Assembly: GCA_963839925.1 (NCBI GenBank)
Contig: CAWIWV010000001.1
Location: 620,001-684,000, forward strand
Source of the DNA: Bog-756 sp963839925
GTDB taxonomy: Bacteria > Actinomycetota > Acidimicrobiia > Acidimicrobiales > RAAP-2
Direction of reading: 5' to 3'
Length of the DNA: 64,000 nucleotides
This document shows, in pieces, positions 1 through 8,562 of the stretch. Positions within the stretch are counted from its first letter, which is position 1; every line of letters begins with the position of its first letter. The position numbers and the translations under genes were made by a program. The notes under the pieces are model-generated. The model had not been told where the DNA came from and ran no database searches. It saw only the letters and a list, made by a program, of their open reading frames with translations.

Positions 1-1472
1 CTGCCGACTGACGGCGTGCCGGTGGTCGTCGATGCGGCCATGCCGCAGAGTCCACTCGGTGAGCTGGTGGTGCCGATATTGTCCGACCAGGTGTCGTTGG
101 TGCTCTGCGTTCCGGCGCCGGACGAATCGTCCTGGCAGTCGGTGACGAGGCTTCCGTGGATGTAGTTCCCCGAAATCGTCCCTGGCGGCGCGTTGCCCGA
201 GCTTCCCGAGATCCAGATCCCGTACCCGTCGCTCGTCAAGGTGTTGTCCTCGACGGTGAAGTCGCCCGATCCTTCGGTCACCTGGATGCCCTGACCGTCT
301 GCGGCCTGACCGTCGCCCCAACCTTCGATGGTGTTGTCCTCGATGGTGGTGCTCTGGTCGTCCCCCGAGGTGGGGGTCACCGTGATCGCTCCACCCGGGT
401 GAGTGGCTCCGTCGCCCACCAACGTGTTCGAGGACACCGCAGTGGAGTCATCGCCGCCTGCGAGGAGTACCGGTCCGACCGCGGCGGTGTCGTTCGAATC
501 GGTGACTCGGTAGACGTTGTGGGTGATCAAAGCAGCCGTCGCGCACAACAAGGAGACGAGGGCCTGGTCCTCGTCCTGGCCGTTCACCTCCGACGTGTTG
601 TCGGAGATGACCAAGCCGTCGCTCGAACTCGGACAAGTCGTACCGGTACTCGGTCCGGCGGTGTCGATGCTCCCACCGGGTCCGGAGAGATCGGAGAAGT
701 CGTTTCCCTCGATCGTCACATTGTCGGCAGGTTCTCCCACGATTCGGATGGCCTGGCCCTCGTTGCCGGTCTGTGCAGTGGAACCGACCGACTGGGTGAA
801 CTCGTTGTCTGCGATGTCCGTCGCCCCTGGGTTGGAGACGTTGTCGGTGTTGAAGTCGATCCCACCGTCGCTCACGTCCATGATGTTGTCGTCGAAGGTC
901 CATGCGCTCCCCACCTCGGTCGCCTGGATCTCTCCGGCGTTGCCCGCGTAGCCGGTCAGTGAGAATCCGTCGACGGTTCCAGTGGTCGCACCGGCGCCGA
1001 AGAAGATCCCTCCCGCTCCATCGATCGTTGTCTCGGGTTCGCCACTGCGACCAACCGCGTCGGCGCCGAACTCCGCTCCATCGAGTGTCAGCGGTTCGTC
1101 GATCGAGAGGTTCTGTGGGTAGGTCCCAGCACAGACGTAGATGGTCGAACCGGACGGGGCGCCGGCGATCGCCGATTGGATACTGGTGAACCCTGGGGTG
1201 CCGCAGGCTGAAGGGAGCTGATCCTGGTCCGCGTAGCTTCCGTTGTTGACGATGATCGCGCCGCTCGGCGGAAGGGGCTGGGCGCTCGCTTGGGTCGTCG
1301 ACAGACCGAAGCCGACCACGTTCAACACTCCGGCCAGCAGTGAGGTCACGACCCCCGCCCGAGCGACACGATTCCTCGGTGCGTTCAAGAACCCACCCTT
1401 CCGGTCTCCCGCCCGATCGATCCGGCTGTCCGCCAGCGGGCGATCTCCTGTCAGGGTAGCCGACCCCGGCAT
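1..1472 (-). CDS. Secreted right-handed parallel beta-helix protein (3' part outside window)
   Basis: The minus frame is open from about 1472 down to base 1, so the C-terminus is missing. The N-terminus has a basic stretch followed by a hydrophobic signal segment (VVTSLLAGVLNVVGFGLSTT, ending near ASAQP). After it come about 400 residues of Asn/Asp/Gly/Thr-rich short beta strands with recurring units such as TIEGNDFSD, LVISDNTSE, TIEDNTIEG and TVEDNTLTS, the pattern of NosD or pectate-lyase-like parallel beta-helices. An opening segment (IQSAIAGAPSGSTIYVCAGTY) is the usual start of such helices. A TTG at 1388, with GGAAGGGTGG just upstream, is an alternative start that would give a more typical signal peptide. 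The exact substrate is unknown. It is probably a surface or polysaccharide-associated protein. Confidence 0.75.
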   Translation of the reverse strand, partial: MPGSATLTGDRPLADSRIDRAGDRKGGFLNAPRNRVARAGVVTSLLAGVLNVVGFGLSTTQASAQPLPPSGAIIVNNGSYADQDQLPSACGTPGFTSIQSAIAGAPSGSTIYVCAGTYPQNLSIDEPLTLDGAEFGADAVGRSGEPETTIDGAGGIFFGAGATTGTVDGFSLTGYAGNAGEIQATEVGSAWTFDDNIMDVSDGGIDFNTDNVSNPGATDIADNEFTQSVGSTAQTGNEGQAIRIVGEPADNVTIEGNDFSDLSGPGGSIDTAGPSTGTTCPSSSDGLVISDNTSEVNGQDEDQALVSLLCATAALITHNVYRVTDSNDTAAVGPVLLAGGDDSTAVSSNTLVGDGATHPGGAITVTPTSGDDQSTTIEDNTIEGWGDGQAADGQGIQVTEGSGDFTVEDNTLTSDGYGIWISGSSGNAPPGTISGNYIHGSLVTDCQDDSSGAGTQSTNDTWSDNIGTTSSPSGLCGMAASTTTGTPSVG

Positions 1473-1756
1473 GGCCGGTCCTGCTGGGATTCGGACTCGG
1501 ACCGTGTATCGCACGGGGATGTTTGACACATCCCTCAGACGACACAAGAGCGCTCTCTGCAAGAGATCAATGACGCCGAACGCGCCTCAAACCCCACCTT
1601 CAGTGTTGCCTTCACCGCAGACAGCGACCCCCGTTATTCCGACCTGTCTGACAGGGATTCAGAACGCCACACTGATCGCGGCGGGGTCGCCACAAACATC
1701 ACACTCGCGAGCTGCCCAGACAGCAGTGCAATGCCCTGGAAAGAACTCGAAATCAG

Positions 1757-1787
1757 TTGCGCGGGAATCGGCCCGCCTAGCTATACT
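1757..1787 (+). promoter_or_regulatory. Promoter of the SRP RNA
   Basis: A good -10 hexamer TATACT lies at 1782-1787. A weak TTGCGC at 1757-1762, 19 bases upstream, could be the -35. The -10 places the RNA start near 1794, about 50 bases before the closing helix of the SRP RNA. Confidence 0.45.
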
Positions 1788-1842
1788 TCGCTCTGTCGTC
1801 GGGCGTGGTATGGCATGCGTTGTTGGGGAAACGCAGGCAGCA

Positions 1843-1930
1843 GTACAGCCCACCTGACGTAGGCAGGAAACTGGTCGGCGAGTCAGGTCCGGAGGGAGCA
1901 GTTATGGCCGCGTTGAGGGGTGGGCCGTAC
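1843..1930 (+). ncRNA. ffs: Bacterial small signal recognition particle RNA (4.5S-like)
   Basis: The core GTCAGGTCCGGAGGGAGCAG at 1893-1912 matches the SRP domain IV hairpin bound by Ffh, whose usual form is CAGG-TCC-GGAA-GGA-AGCAG. The ends close the molecule: GTACAGCCCACC at 1843-1854 pairs with GGTGGGCCGTAC at 1919-1930 with one mismatch, and inner segments (GGC with GCC, AAACTG with CAGTT) can also pair. The apical loop reads GGAG rather than GGAA, and the 3' side of the loop is one base shorter than usual, so a missing A is possible. The transcript may begin near 1794, after the TATACT box. With Ffh it would target signal-peptide proteins to the membrane. Confidence 0.75.
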
Positions 1931-2016
1931 ATCTCGATCGTTCGTTCGCAACGATCGGAATGGCAGTTCCGGAGGAGCGTTCCGAATGGAGCTCAGCGCA
2001 GGTCGAGGAGCTGAGC

Positions 2017-3102
2017 ATGGCACAGAGCTGGCCGGATGTGGACAGGGATGTCCGCCTTGCAGAATCGCTGGCTGAAGACGCCGCCGATCTGCGCTATGCA
2101 TCGAACGGATCGGTGTCCGAGGCGGGCGACGTCATCCGCGTCGACGACTGCTTCGCGGACGAGCTGAAAGACCGACCGAACAGCATCGCCATTCTGCTGC
2201 CGTGCTACAACGAAGCACCGACCATTGGGAAGGTGATCGGAGACTTTCAGGCGGCAATTCCCGAAGCGACGATCTACGTCTATGACAATGCCTCGACTGA
2301 CGATACGGAGACGGTCGCCCATTTGGCCGGTGCGATGGTTCGGAATGTCCCACTCCGCGGCAAGGGCAATGTCATTCGCCGCATGTTCGCGGAGATCGAT
2401 GCCGATATCTACGTCCTCTGCGATGGGGACGACACCTACGACGCGAAGGCCTCGCCTGAGTTGGTCGAGCACCTTGTCGAAAACCGCCTGGACATGGTCG
2501 TCGGGACTCGAGTCGATTCACTCGTTGCAAAGGGCGCCTATCGACGGGGTCATCGAATCGGCAATCAGATCCTCACCCGCGCGGTGCACTGGATCTTCGG
2601 CGACGGCAGCTGCGACATGTTGTCCGGATACAGGGTGTTCTCGCGACGGTTCGTCAAGACGTTTCCGGCGATCTCCTGTGGGTTCGAAGCGGAAACCGAA
2701 ATGACCGTGCATGCGCTCGAGTTGAGCCTGCCGTTCGCAGAGGTTGCGACCGCCTATCGCCCCCGACCCGATCATGCGGACAGCAAGCTGCGCACGTTCC
2801 GCGACGGCTACCTCATCTCGCGGTTCATCATGTCGCTCTGGAAGGACTACCGACCGCTCCGGTTCTTCGGCCTGTTCTCGGGGCTGCTGGCAATCGCTGC
2901 CGCCATCGTGGCACTTGCCGCGGGAGGGGCCTCATGGAGCCCCGCCACCGTCGCCGCGGTGGGACTGGCTTCCATCTCAGCGATCTTGTTCATGACCGGG
3001 CTGATCCTCGACTCGATCGGGCGCCGCCAACGGGAGATGAAGCGGATGATCTGCTTCGGACTCCCTGCGAACCAACCTTCCCCTGTCATCGAGCCATCTT
3101 GA
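2017..3102 (+). CDS. GT2 family glycosyltransferase (DPM1/GtrB-like) with two C-terminal TM helices
   Basis: The 361-residue protein has a GT-A fold: IAILLPCYNEAPTIGKV near residue 55, YDNASTDDT, then the metal/nucleotide-binding LCDGDDTYD near residue 130, and LSGYRVFSRRFVK, a motif of dolichol- or undecaprenyl-phosphate sugar transferases. Two hydrophobic segments at the end (FFGLFSGLLAIAAAIVALAA and VAAVGLASISAILFMTGLIL) anchor it in the membrane. The start was set at ATG 2017 because GAGGAG lies six bases upstream; an in-frame ATG at 1960 would add 19 poorly structured residues. It probably charges a polyprenyl phosphate or extends a lipid-linked glycan. It is the first gene of the plus-strand surface-glycan run. 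Confidence 0.85.
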   Translation: MAQSWPDVDRDVRLAESLAEDAADLRYASNGSVSEAGDVIRVDDCFADELKDRPNSIAILLPCYNEAPTIGKVIGDFQAAIPEATIYVYDNASTDDTETVAHLAGAMVRNVPLRGKGNVIRRMFAEIDADIYVLCDGDDTYDAKASPELVEHLVENRLDMVVGTRVDSLVAKGAYRRGHRIGNQILTRAVHWIFGDGSCDMLSGYRVFSRRFVKTFPAISCGFEAETEMTVHALELSLPFAEVATAYRPRPDHADSKLRTFRDGYLISRFIMSLWKDYRPLRFFGLFSGLLAIAAAIVALAAGGASWSPATVAAVGLASISAILFMTGLILDSIGRRQREMKRMICFGLPANQPSPVIEPS

Positions 3103-3131
3103 ACAGCCGGCTTGGCCGATTGAGGTAAGGG

Positions 3132-4313
3132 GTGCCCGGCAAGCGCGTCGCGATGGTCACCGACGCGGTCCTTCCTTTCCATACCGGCGGCAAGGAGCGA
3201 GTGCTCTTCGAGATCGCAAAGAGCCTGTCAGCCGCGGGTTACAAGGTAGACGTCTATACGATGCAGTGGTGGAGCGGGTCACGATCGATCCGGCAGCAGG
3301 GGATCACGTTTCATGCCATGTCGCGCTATCACCCGCTCTACACGTCGGACGGGAGACGTTCACTGCGCCAGGCCGTGTCTTTCGGGCTCTGGACCGCGAC
3401 GCTCGTGGTCAAGCCGTTCGACTACCTCTACGTCGACAGCATCCCCTTTCTGCCCCTGATCATCGGACGTGGGGTCGCGTGGGTTCGTCGGAAGAGGCTG
3501 ATCACCATCTGGTACGAGTACTGGGGAACGGAGTACTGGGGGTCGTACCTGCCCGGGGTGAAAGGAACGGTCGCCTCGTTTCTCGAGTGGCTCGCGAGCA
3601 AGTGCCCCGACTCGCTGGTCTCCATCTCCTCCCACACGACCGCGCGACTTCGCCAAGGATCGAAGAGCCGCAATATCGTGACGATTCCACTGGGGGTGGA
3701 CCTCGACTCCATCGACCGCGCCGCTCCCTCTCGGGAGCGGTTCGACGTGTTGTGCGCGGGTCGCCTCCTCAGCCACAAGAATTTCGACCTGGTTGTCGAT
3801 GCGATCGCCGAACTCCGGCGCGACGAACCGGACATTCGTTGCCTGATCATCGGAGCCGGACCCGAAGAATCGTCGCTCGAAAGGCGAATCGCGGAGCGGG
3901 ATCTGTGCGACCAGGTGTTCCTCCGGCCGTTCGTGGAGTCGTCCTCGGAGCTCTACGGTTTGATGAAGTCGGCGAGGATGCTCGTGCTCCCCTCGATCAG
4001 AGAAGGGTTCGGCCTGGTCGCCATCGAGGCCAATGCGTGCGGCATTCCGGTGGTCACCACGTCTCACCCCGAGAATGCCGCCCGTGACCTCATCCGGGAT
4101 GGCCACAACGGGCTCCTCTGCGAGGCAACCGCGGAGGACATCGCCGAGAAGATCCAGACGATCCTGGCCGGCGAGGGCAACCTGGCGGACGCCCAGTCTC
4201 TGCGACGAGATGCCGACGGTCAGGATTGGGCGCACGTGGGCAGGGCTTTCGAAACCGAGCTCATCGCGACCCGGTCCGCAGCGGACGGGACCCCGTTGGT
4301 CAGCGCGTCGTGA
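3132..4313 (+). CDS. GT4 family glycosyltransferase
   Basis: The 393-residue protein has the two Rossmann halves of a GT-B enzyme. The N-terminal half starts RVAMVTDAVLPFHTGGKERV, with a glycine-rich loop for the acceptor side. The C-terminal half has VLCAGRLLSHKNFDLVVDAI, LIIGAGPEE and the donor-binding segment VLPSIREGFGLVAIEANACGIPVV, whose EGFGLVAIEA is the E-x7-E signature of retaining GT4 enzymes. GTG 3132 is the likely start, just behind the end of the GT2 gene (30 bp gap). It is a cytoplasmic or membrane-associated sugar transferase, probably for an exopolysaccharide repeat unit. Donor and acceptor cannot be read from the sequence. Confidence 0.87.
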   Translation: MPGKRVAMVTDAVLPFHTGGKERVLFEIAKSLSAAGYKVDVYTMQWWSGSRSIRQQGITFHAMSRYHPLYTSDGRRSLRQAVSFGLWTATLVVKPFDYLYVDSIPFLPLIIGRGVAWVRRKRLITIWYEYWGTEYWGSYLPGVKGTVASFLEWLASKCPDSLVSISSHTTARLRQGSKSRNIVTIPLGVDLDSIDRAAPSRERFDVLCAGRLLSHKNFDLVVDAIAELRRDEPDIRCLIIGAGPEESSLERRIAERDLCDQVFLRPFVESSSELYGLMKSARMLVLPSIREGFGLVAIEANACGIPVVTTSHPENAARDLIRDGHNGLLCEATAEDIAEKIQTILAGEGNLADAQSLRRDADGQDWAHVGRAFETELIATRSAADGTPLVSAS

Positions 4314-4355
4314 ACACGAAGGCGAGTTCGGGCTAGCGCTCCTCCAGGCCTCCTC

Positions 4356-5654
4356 ATGAATCTTGTCCGATCGGCCACCGACAAGGTGGCAGGTGCACTT
4401 CGGTCCCTTTCGTCGGATCGGCTGATGCGAAACGCCGGCTGGCTCTGGGTGAACACCGGCGTCGCTTCGATCCTCGGGCTGGTCCTCTGGGTCGTCGCCG
4501 CCCGGCTCTACTCAGCACGTCAGGTCGGCGCGGTGGCCGCCACCGTGGCCGTCGCGAATCTCATCATGGTGGCGACTGCACTCGGGCTGACCGAAACGAC
4601 GATCCGTCATCTGCAAGGTGTCGAGAACCAACGTCGTTTCGTGATCAGGAACTGTCTCGTGGTGGGTGGTGCGGGATTGGTCGGCGGTGTCGTCTGGTGG
4701 GGGATCGCCCACCATCTGCTCGTCGCAGAAGGAGTCAACCCCTGGCTCGAGTTGGTCATGCTCTGTGGGTGTTCGGCGGCGGCCGCGGTGAACTCGATCA
4801 CCGACGGCGCGATCGTCGCGGCTCGTCGTCCCGTGCTTCTGCTGTTCGAGAACGCGGCCGGTGGGCTGATGAAGCTGTCGGCGATCGCATTCGTCTCACT
4901 CGGCGCCTTCGGGCTGTTCCTCGGCTGGTCGCTGGGAACCATGCTCTTGGCGGCGGTCAGTCTCGTGGTCGTCTTCAGGGTCCTCGATCTCAGATCATCC
5001 GGCAGCGCGAACATCCCGGGTGCCCACACGTTCGCCGCGAGCAACTGGATCTCGGGGATGGCATCACTGGCCACCCCGGGGCTCACCCCGCTGCTGGTTG
5101 CGAGCAGCCAGGGAGCGAAGGCGGCGACCTGGGTTGCGATCCCCCTCCTGACCGTCCCGCTGCTGACCGCGATCCCAGGCTTCGTGAGTCGGAGCCTGTT
5201 CGCCGAAGCCTCCAAGACGCCAAACGAGCTCAACGTTCTCGTCTGGCGGGCCCTTCCCCGCGCCCTGCTCCTGACTGCACTGTCATCCGGCATCGTGGTG
5301 GTCGCCGCGCCGTTCGTACTGCGGTTGTTCGGGCCCCAGTACGAGGCGCATTCGACGACACTGCTCAGACTTCTTGCACTCGCAGCGTTCATCTCGGTGC
5401 CGAACTTCCTCGCGGATACGGTGCTCAACGTCCGTCGCGACGTGTACGGGTTCGCATGGGCGAACATCTTGGGCAACGCGGCCTGCCTCGCCGCAGTCAT
5501 CGTCGTGTTGCCCGGGTCGCCCGAAGCCATCGGATGGGCCTGGGTGGTGGGGCAGGCCTCGTACGGGCTGATCTCCTGCGCGATCGTGCTCCTGCGACGC
5601 CATCATCGGGACACGTTCGTTTCGATGGTGCCGACGGGCACGGTCGGAAAGTAG
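4356..5654 (+). CDS. Polysaccharide flippase-like membrane protein (MOP/MATE superfamily)
   Basis: The 432 residues are almost wholly hydrophobic with about twelve predicted membrane spans, beginning NAGWLWVNTGVASILGLVLWVVAARLY, the usual first helix of Wzx/O-antigen flippases, followed by SARQVGAVAATVAVANLIM. The late segment FGPQYEAHSTTLLRLLALAAF also fits this family. It would move lipid-linked oligosaccharide across the membrane. It sits between glycosyltransferase genes in the same direction, with short gaps of 42 bp upstream and about 43 bp downstream to the preferred start of the next gene, which suggests one transcription unit. Confidence 0.8.
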   Translation: MNLVRSATDKVAGALRSLSSDRLMRNAGWLWVNTGVASILGLVLWVVAARLYSARQVGAVAATVAVANLIMVATALGLTETTIRHLQGVENQRRFVIRNCLVVGGAGLVGGVVWWGIAHHLLVAEGVNPWLELVMLCGCSAAAAVNSITDGAIVAARRPVLLLFENAAGGLMKLSAIAFVSLGAFGLFLGWSLGTMLLAAVSLVVVFRVLDLRSSGSANIPGAHTFAASNWISGMASLATPGLTPLLVASSQGAKAATWVAIPLLTVPLLTAIPGFVSRSLFAEASKTPNELNVLVWRALPRALLLTALSSGIVVVAAPFVLRLFGPQYEAHSTTLLRLLALAAFISVPNFLADTVLNVRRDVYGFAWANILGNAACLAAVIVVLPGSPEAIGWAWVVGQASYGLISCAIVLLRRHHRDTFVSMVPTGTVGK

Positions 5655-5697
5655 CCTTGGCTGCTTGACCGATGCGGCCTGTCGAGGAGACGAGAGG

Positions 5698-7749
5698 GTG
5701 CAGGGATCCGGGCTCGCCGACGTTTCCGTGGTCGTCGTGTCGAAGGACGAACCGGACTTGGAGCGGACGCTCGGCCTGCTCGAACCGCAGTGCCGCGCAT
5801 CCGGTGCCCAATGTGTCGTGGTCGACGCTTCCCAGGGTCGGCTGGATCACCTCCGTCAGCTGTTTCCCTTCGTCGACTGGATCGACTACACCGCCCCACT
5901 CGGCGTCGGGCGAACGATCGCCCACCAGCGAAATGTCGGTGTTCGCGCCGCGCGGGGTGATGTAATCGCATTCGCCGACGCCGGGGGCGTCCCCGGGCCC
6001 GACTGGATCAGCGAGGTGACTGCACCGGTGCGAGAGGGGCGGGCCAAAGCGGTCTGTGGCCGCACCTACTCGCTGGACCCGTCCCCGTATACGGCGTCCC
6101 CAGAGTTGCCGGAGGGCGCGCCGGTGTTCCGAACCTTCACCAACAACATGGCCTTCCGTCGAGAGGTGTTCGACGCGGTGCAGGGTTTCGACGAGCGGTT
6201 CGCCGACGGCGAGGATTGCGACTTCGGCTGGCGGGCGGAGGACGCAGGATTCGGATTCGTGCATGTGTCGGGCGCTCGCATGGGGATGGACTGGGGAGAT
6301 CAGGCGAGAAATCTGCGGCGGGCCAAGCTCTACGCACTGGCCGACGCCCGCTTGTTGTCCTCGCACCCCAAGCGGGTGACCCAGGTGTTCTTCGACTCGC
6401 CGGACCTCTTCATCTACCCCGTGTGGGAAGCGGTCCTTGTCGGTGCCGTGCTGGTGGCCCTCTTCCTCCCCGGGTTGTGGTGGATCCCCGTGGCGTGGCT
6501 GGCCCTGCTGTCGGTGCCGGTGCTGCGCAACGTCGGACAGCCGCAGCCGATGTTGCGACTACGGATCCATCTCGTCCGCGGCGTCTGGTTCTGGGTGGGC
6601 TGGACCAGACTTGCAACCGACCGGTCCGCCCCGGTCGCGTTCATCCCGCGGGATCGGATCAACCCGTATCAGGAGTTGCTGCGTGCCAGCCTCGATCAGG
6701 CGGGTGTAGGCGTCACGTACATCGACCACGGACCGACCCGGAGTCGGTCGGTCAACATGCTCGTGGGCCCCCTGCGTCTTTGTTGGCGGCGGGTGCGCGG
6801 CACCAGGATCGTCCATGTCCACTACCCGTACGCGTTCGCGCATCGATGGTCCCGACAGCGGCCGTTCATCCGGCGGGTGCCGCGCTGGCTGCTGTCGGCG
6901 TGGCTGGTCACCGCCCGCGGGTTGGGGATTCGCCTCGTCTACACGCTGCATGACCTCGTCCCGCATCAAGAAACATTCGACGACGACACGCGGGTGCAGC
7001 GCTCGCTGCTCACCCGTGCGGACGCCACCATCTGTCTTTCCGATGCCTCCCGTGACGCGCTGGGGACCGCCTACCCGCCGCCTGTCTCCCACGACGTCTC
7101 GGTGATCGGTGAGGGACCGCCCGTCGAGCTCGAGAACGCCGCCGCCCTCCGGGTCGCGGCAAGGGACCGTCTGGGTATCCGACGGGATGCCATCGCAATC
7201 GTCGCCGCCGGTCATCTCGAGTGGTACAAGGGCTTCGACCTGTTGCTCGATGCGCTCAGCGAGATCCGCCCTGACAAGGAAGTCGTGGTGCGGCTCGCCG
7301 GGCCATGCGTCGACCCTGATTACAAGCAGTTGCTGGAGGCGACCGCCGAGCGTCTGCGGGCACGGGGGGTCGAAGCCGTCGTGGACGCGAGGGTCCTTCC
7401 CGAGGCGGAGCTCGACGAGCTTCTGCTTGCCGGAGACGTCGCGGCGTTCCCCTTCCGGAGCATCACCAACTCAGGCTCTCTCCGACGGGCCGCGGCCCGC
7501 CGCTTGGCCATCGTGATCCCCGACATCGACGTGCTTCGGGACGTCCCCTCCAACGCGGCGATCCGGTTCGAACAAGGGTCGGCCTCGTCACTGGTGTCTG
7601 CGTTGCGATCGCTGATCAGGATGTCGATGGAGGAGCGGGCGGCGATGGGGGATGCCGCCTATGCGTGGTCCCGAGCTCCGTCGTGGGAAGAGATCGGAGC
7701 CCGCACCCGGGATGTTTATGATCGCGTGCTCATGAAGAGGCATCCGTGA
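5698..7749 (+). CDS. Two-domain glycosyltransferase: GT2 module, TM pair, GT4-like module
   Basis: The protein is about 683 residues. The first 230 form a GT2 domain: DVSVVVVSKDEPDLERTL, then RNVGVRAARGDVIAFADAGGVPGPDW and MAFRREVFDAVQGFDERFADGEDCDFGWR. A hydrophobic pair follows (AVLVGAVLVALFLPGLWWIPVAWLALL). The rest is GT-B like: VHVHYPYAFAHRW, GIRLVYTLHDLVPHQ, then IVAAGHLEWYKGFDLLLDAL and AAFPFRSITNSGSLRRAAAR. GTG 5698 is preferred because GAGGAGACGAGAG stands just upstream; TTG 5665 would add 11 residues. Two transferases on one chain suggests consecutive sugar additions at the membrane. Its stop overlaps the sulfotransferase start by four bases. Confidence 0.8.
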   Translation: MQGSGLADVSVVVVSKDEPDLERTLGLLEPQCRASGAQCVVVDASQGRLDHLRQLFPFVDWIDYTAPLGVGRTIAHQRNVGVRAARGDVIAFADAGGVPGPDWISEVTAPVREGRAKAVCGRTYSLDPSPYTASPELPEGAPVFRTFTNNMAFRREVFDAVQGFDERFADGEDCDFGWRAEDAGFGFVHVSGARMGMDWGDQARNLRRAKLYALADARLLSSHPKRVTQVFFDSPDLFIYPVWEAVLVGAVLVALFLPGLWWIPVAWLALLSVPVLRNVGQPQPMLRLRIHLVRGVWFWVGWTRLATDRSAPVAFIPRDRINPYQELLRASLDQAGVGVTYIDHGPTRSRSVNMLVGPLRLCWRRVRGTRIVHVHYPYAFAHRWSRQRPFIRRVPRWLLSAWLVTARGLGIRLVYTLHDLVPHQETFDDDTRVQRSLLTRADATICLSDASRDALGTAYPPPVSHDVSVIGEGPPVELENAAALRVAARDRLGIRRDAIAIVAAGHLEWYKGFDLLLDALSEIRPDKEVVVRLAGPCVDPDYKQLLEATAERLRARGVEAVVDARVLPEAELDELLLAGDVAAFPFRSITNSGSLRRAAARRLAIVIPDIDVLRDVPSNAAIRFEQGSASSLVSALRSLIRMSMEERAAMGDAAYAWSRAPSWEEIGARTRDVYDRVLMKRHP

Positions 7750-8465
7750 TCATCTCGAAGAGTCACAAGTTCATCTTCATCCACATCAGAAAGACGGCGG
7801 GAGAGTCGGTCACCGCAATGCTCGAGCCCCACCTCCGCCGGGGCGACTTCTTGCCGAACGGAGACCCGCGCCGGCGGATGGAGAGCTCGATCAGACTGGG
7901 AAGTCCGCCGTATCCTTCGCTGACCAAGCACAGCTCGGCGATCGAGATCCGTCAGGAACTTCCGCCAGACCTGTGGAACGAGTGCTACAAGTTTTCGATC
8001 GTCAGGCATCCGGTGGACCGGATGGTGTCCTTCTACCAATGGGCTGGCCGGATCCACGCCCAACGGAACCGGTGGCGCCCACATCACGCGTGGTACTACC
8101 TGACCCCATCCGGGCGCAGAGAGGAGCCGAACCGCTGGCCCGCAGTGCGCGCCTACTCGACGACGGATTCCTTTGCCGAATTCATCCGCCACCCGCTGAT
8201 CGCTGACTCCCACGACATGCACGATCAGGCGAACGCCATCTGCGATCCCGAGGGCAAGATCCTGGTGGACTTCGTGGCCCATTTCGAGCGGATCGACGAG
8301 GACTTCCGCCAGATCCAGCAGGCGATCGGTCTCCCGTGCGAGTCGCTCGTCCGCACCAATGTGTCCACCGCCCGAGGTGGTCCGACCGTGGTCGATCGGG
8401 AGGACGAGGAGTACCTCGGCAGGGTCTTTCGGAGGGATTTCGACCTGTTCGGGTACGACAACTGA
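7746..8465 (+). CDS. Sulfotransferase family 2 protein (PAPS-dependent, probable)
   Basis: The 239 residues begin MIISKSHKFIFIHIRKTAGES, where IHIRKTAGES is the 5'-phosphosulfate-binding loop of sulfotransferases. FSIVRHPVDRMVSFYQWAG near residue 85 is the 3'-phosphate-binding motif with conserved Arg and Ser. The length matches the Sulfotransfer_2 (carbohydrate sulfotransferase) family. GTG 7746 overlaps the upstream GT stop as GTGA, so the two are translationally coupled and the likely acceptor is the glycan made by this gene set. The reaction (sulfation of a sugar from PAPS) is inferred from the family. Confidence 0.82.
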   Translation: MIISKSHKFIFIHIRKTAGESVTAMLEPHLRRGDFLPNGDPRRRMESSIRLGSPPYPSLTKHSSAIEIRQELPPDLWNECYKFSIVRHPVDRMVSFYQWAGRIHAQRNRWRPHHAWYYLTPSGRREEPNRWPAVRAYSTTDSFAEFIRHPLIADSHDMHDQANAICDPEGKILVDFVAHFERIDEDFRQIQQAIGLPCESLVRTNVSTARGGPTVVDREDEEYLGRVFRRDFDLFGYDN

Positions 8466-8507
8466 CCGCATTCCTCGGGGCCGCTGGGACGCGCGACCAG
8501 GGCAGAT

Positions 8508-8532
8508 GTAACATTTCCTGTCCCGGTGCGTT
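8508..8532 (+). promoter_or_regulatory. Possible ECF-sigma promoter before the first GH113-like gene
   Basis: GTAAC at 8508-8512 is followed 17 bases later by GTT at 8530-8532, the general form of ECF promoters (GGAAC-N16/18-GTT). Similar sites with N18 precede the two secreted paralogues at 51-52 kb. The downstream ATG is at 8563. A single short match like this could arise by chance. Confidence 0.3.
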
Positions 8533-8562
8533 TGTAGGTCCGTACTTCGGGGAGCAGCGAGG

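Noticed and set aside
448..1545. A 365-residue Arg-rich frame on the minus strand
   Set aside because: It is an out-of-frame reading of the beta-helix gene, which has a signal peptide and a regular repeat in another minus frame.
1473..1780. Possible gene or riboswitch in the gap upstream of the SRP RNA
   Set aside because: I found no convincing start, coding bias or riboswitch core there; apart from the promoter near 1757-1787 I see nothing in it.
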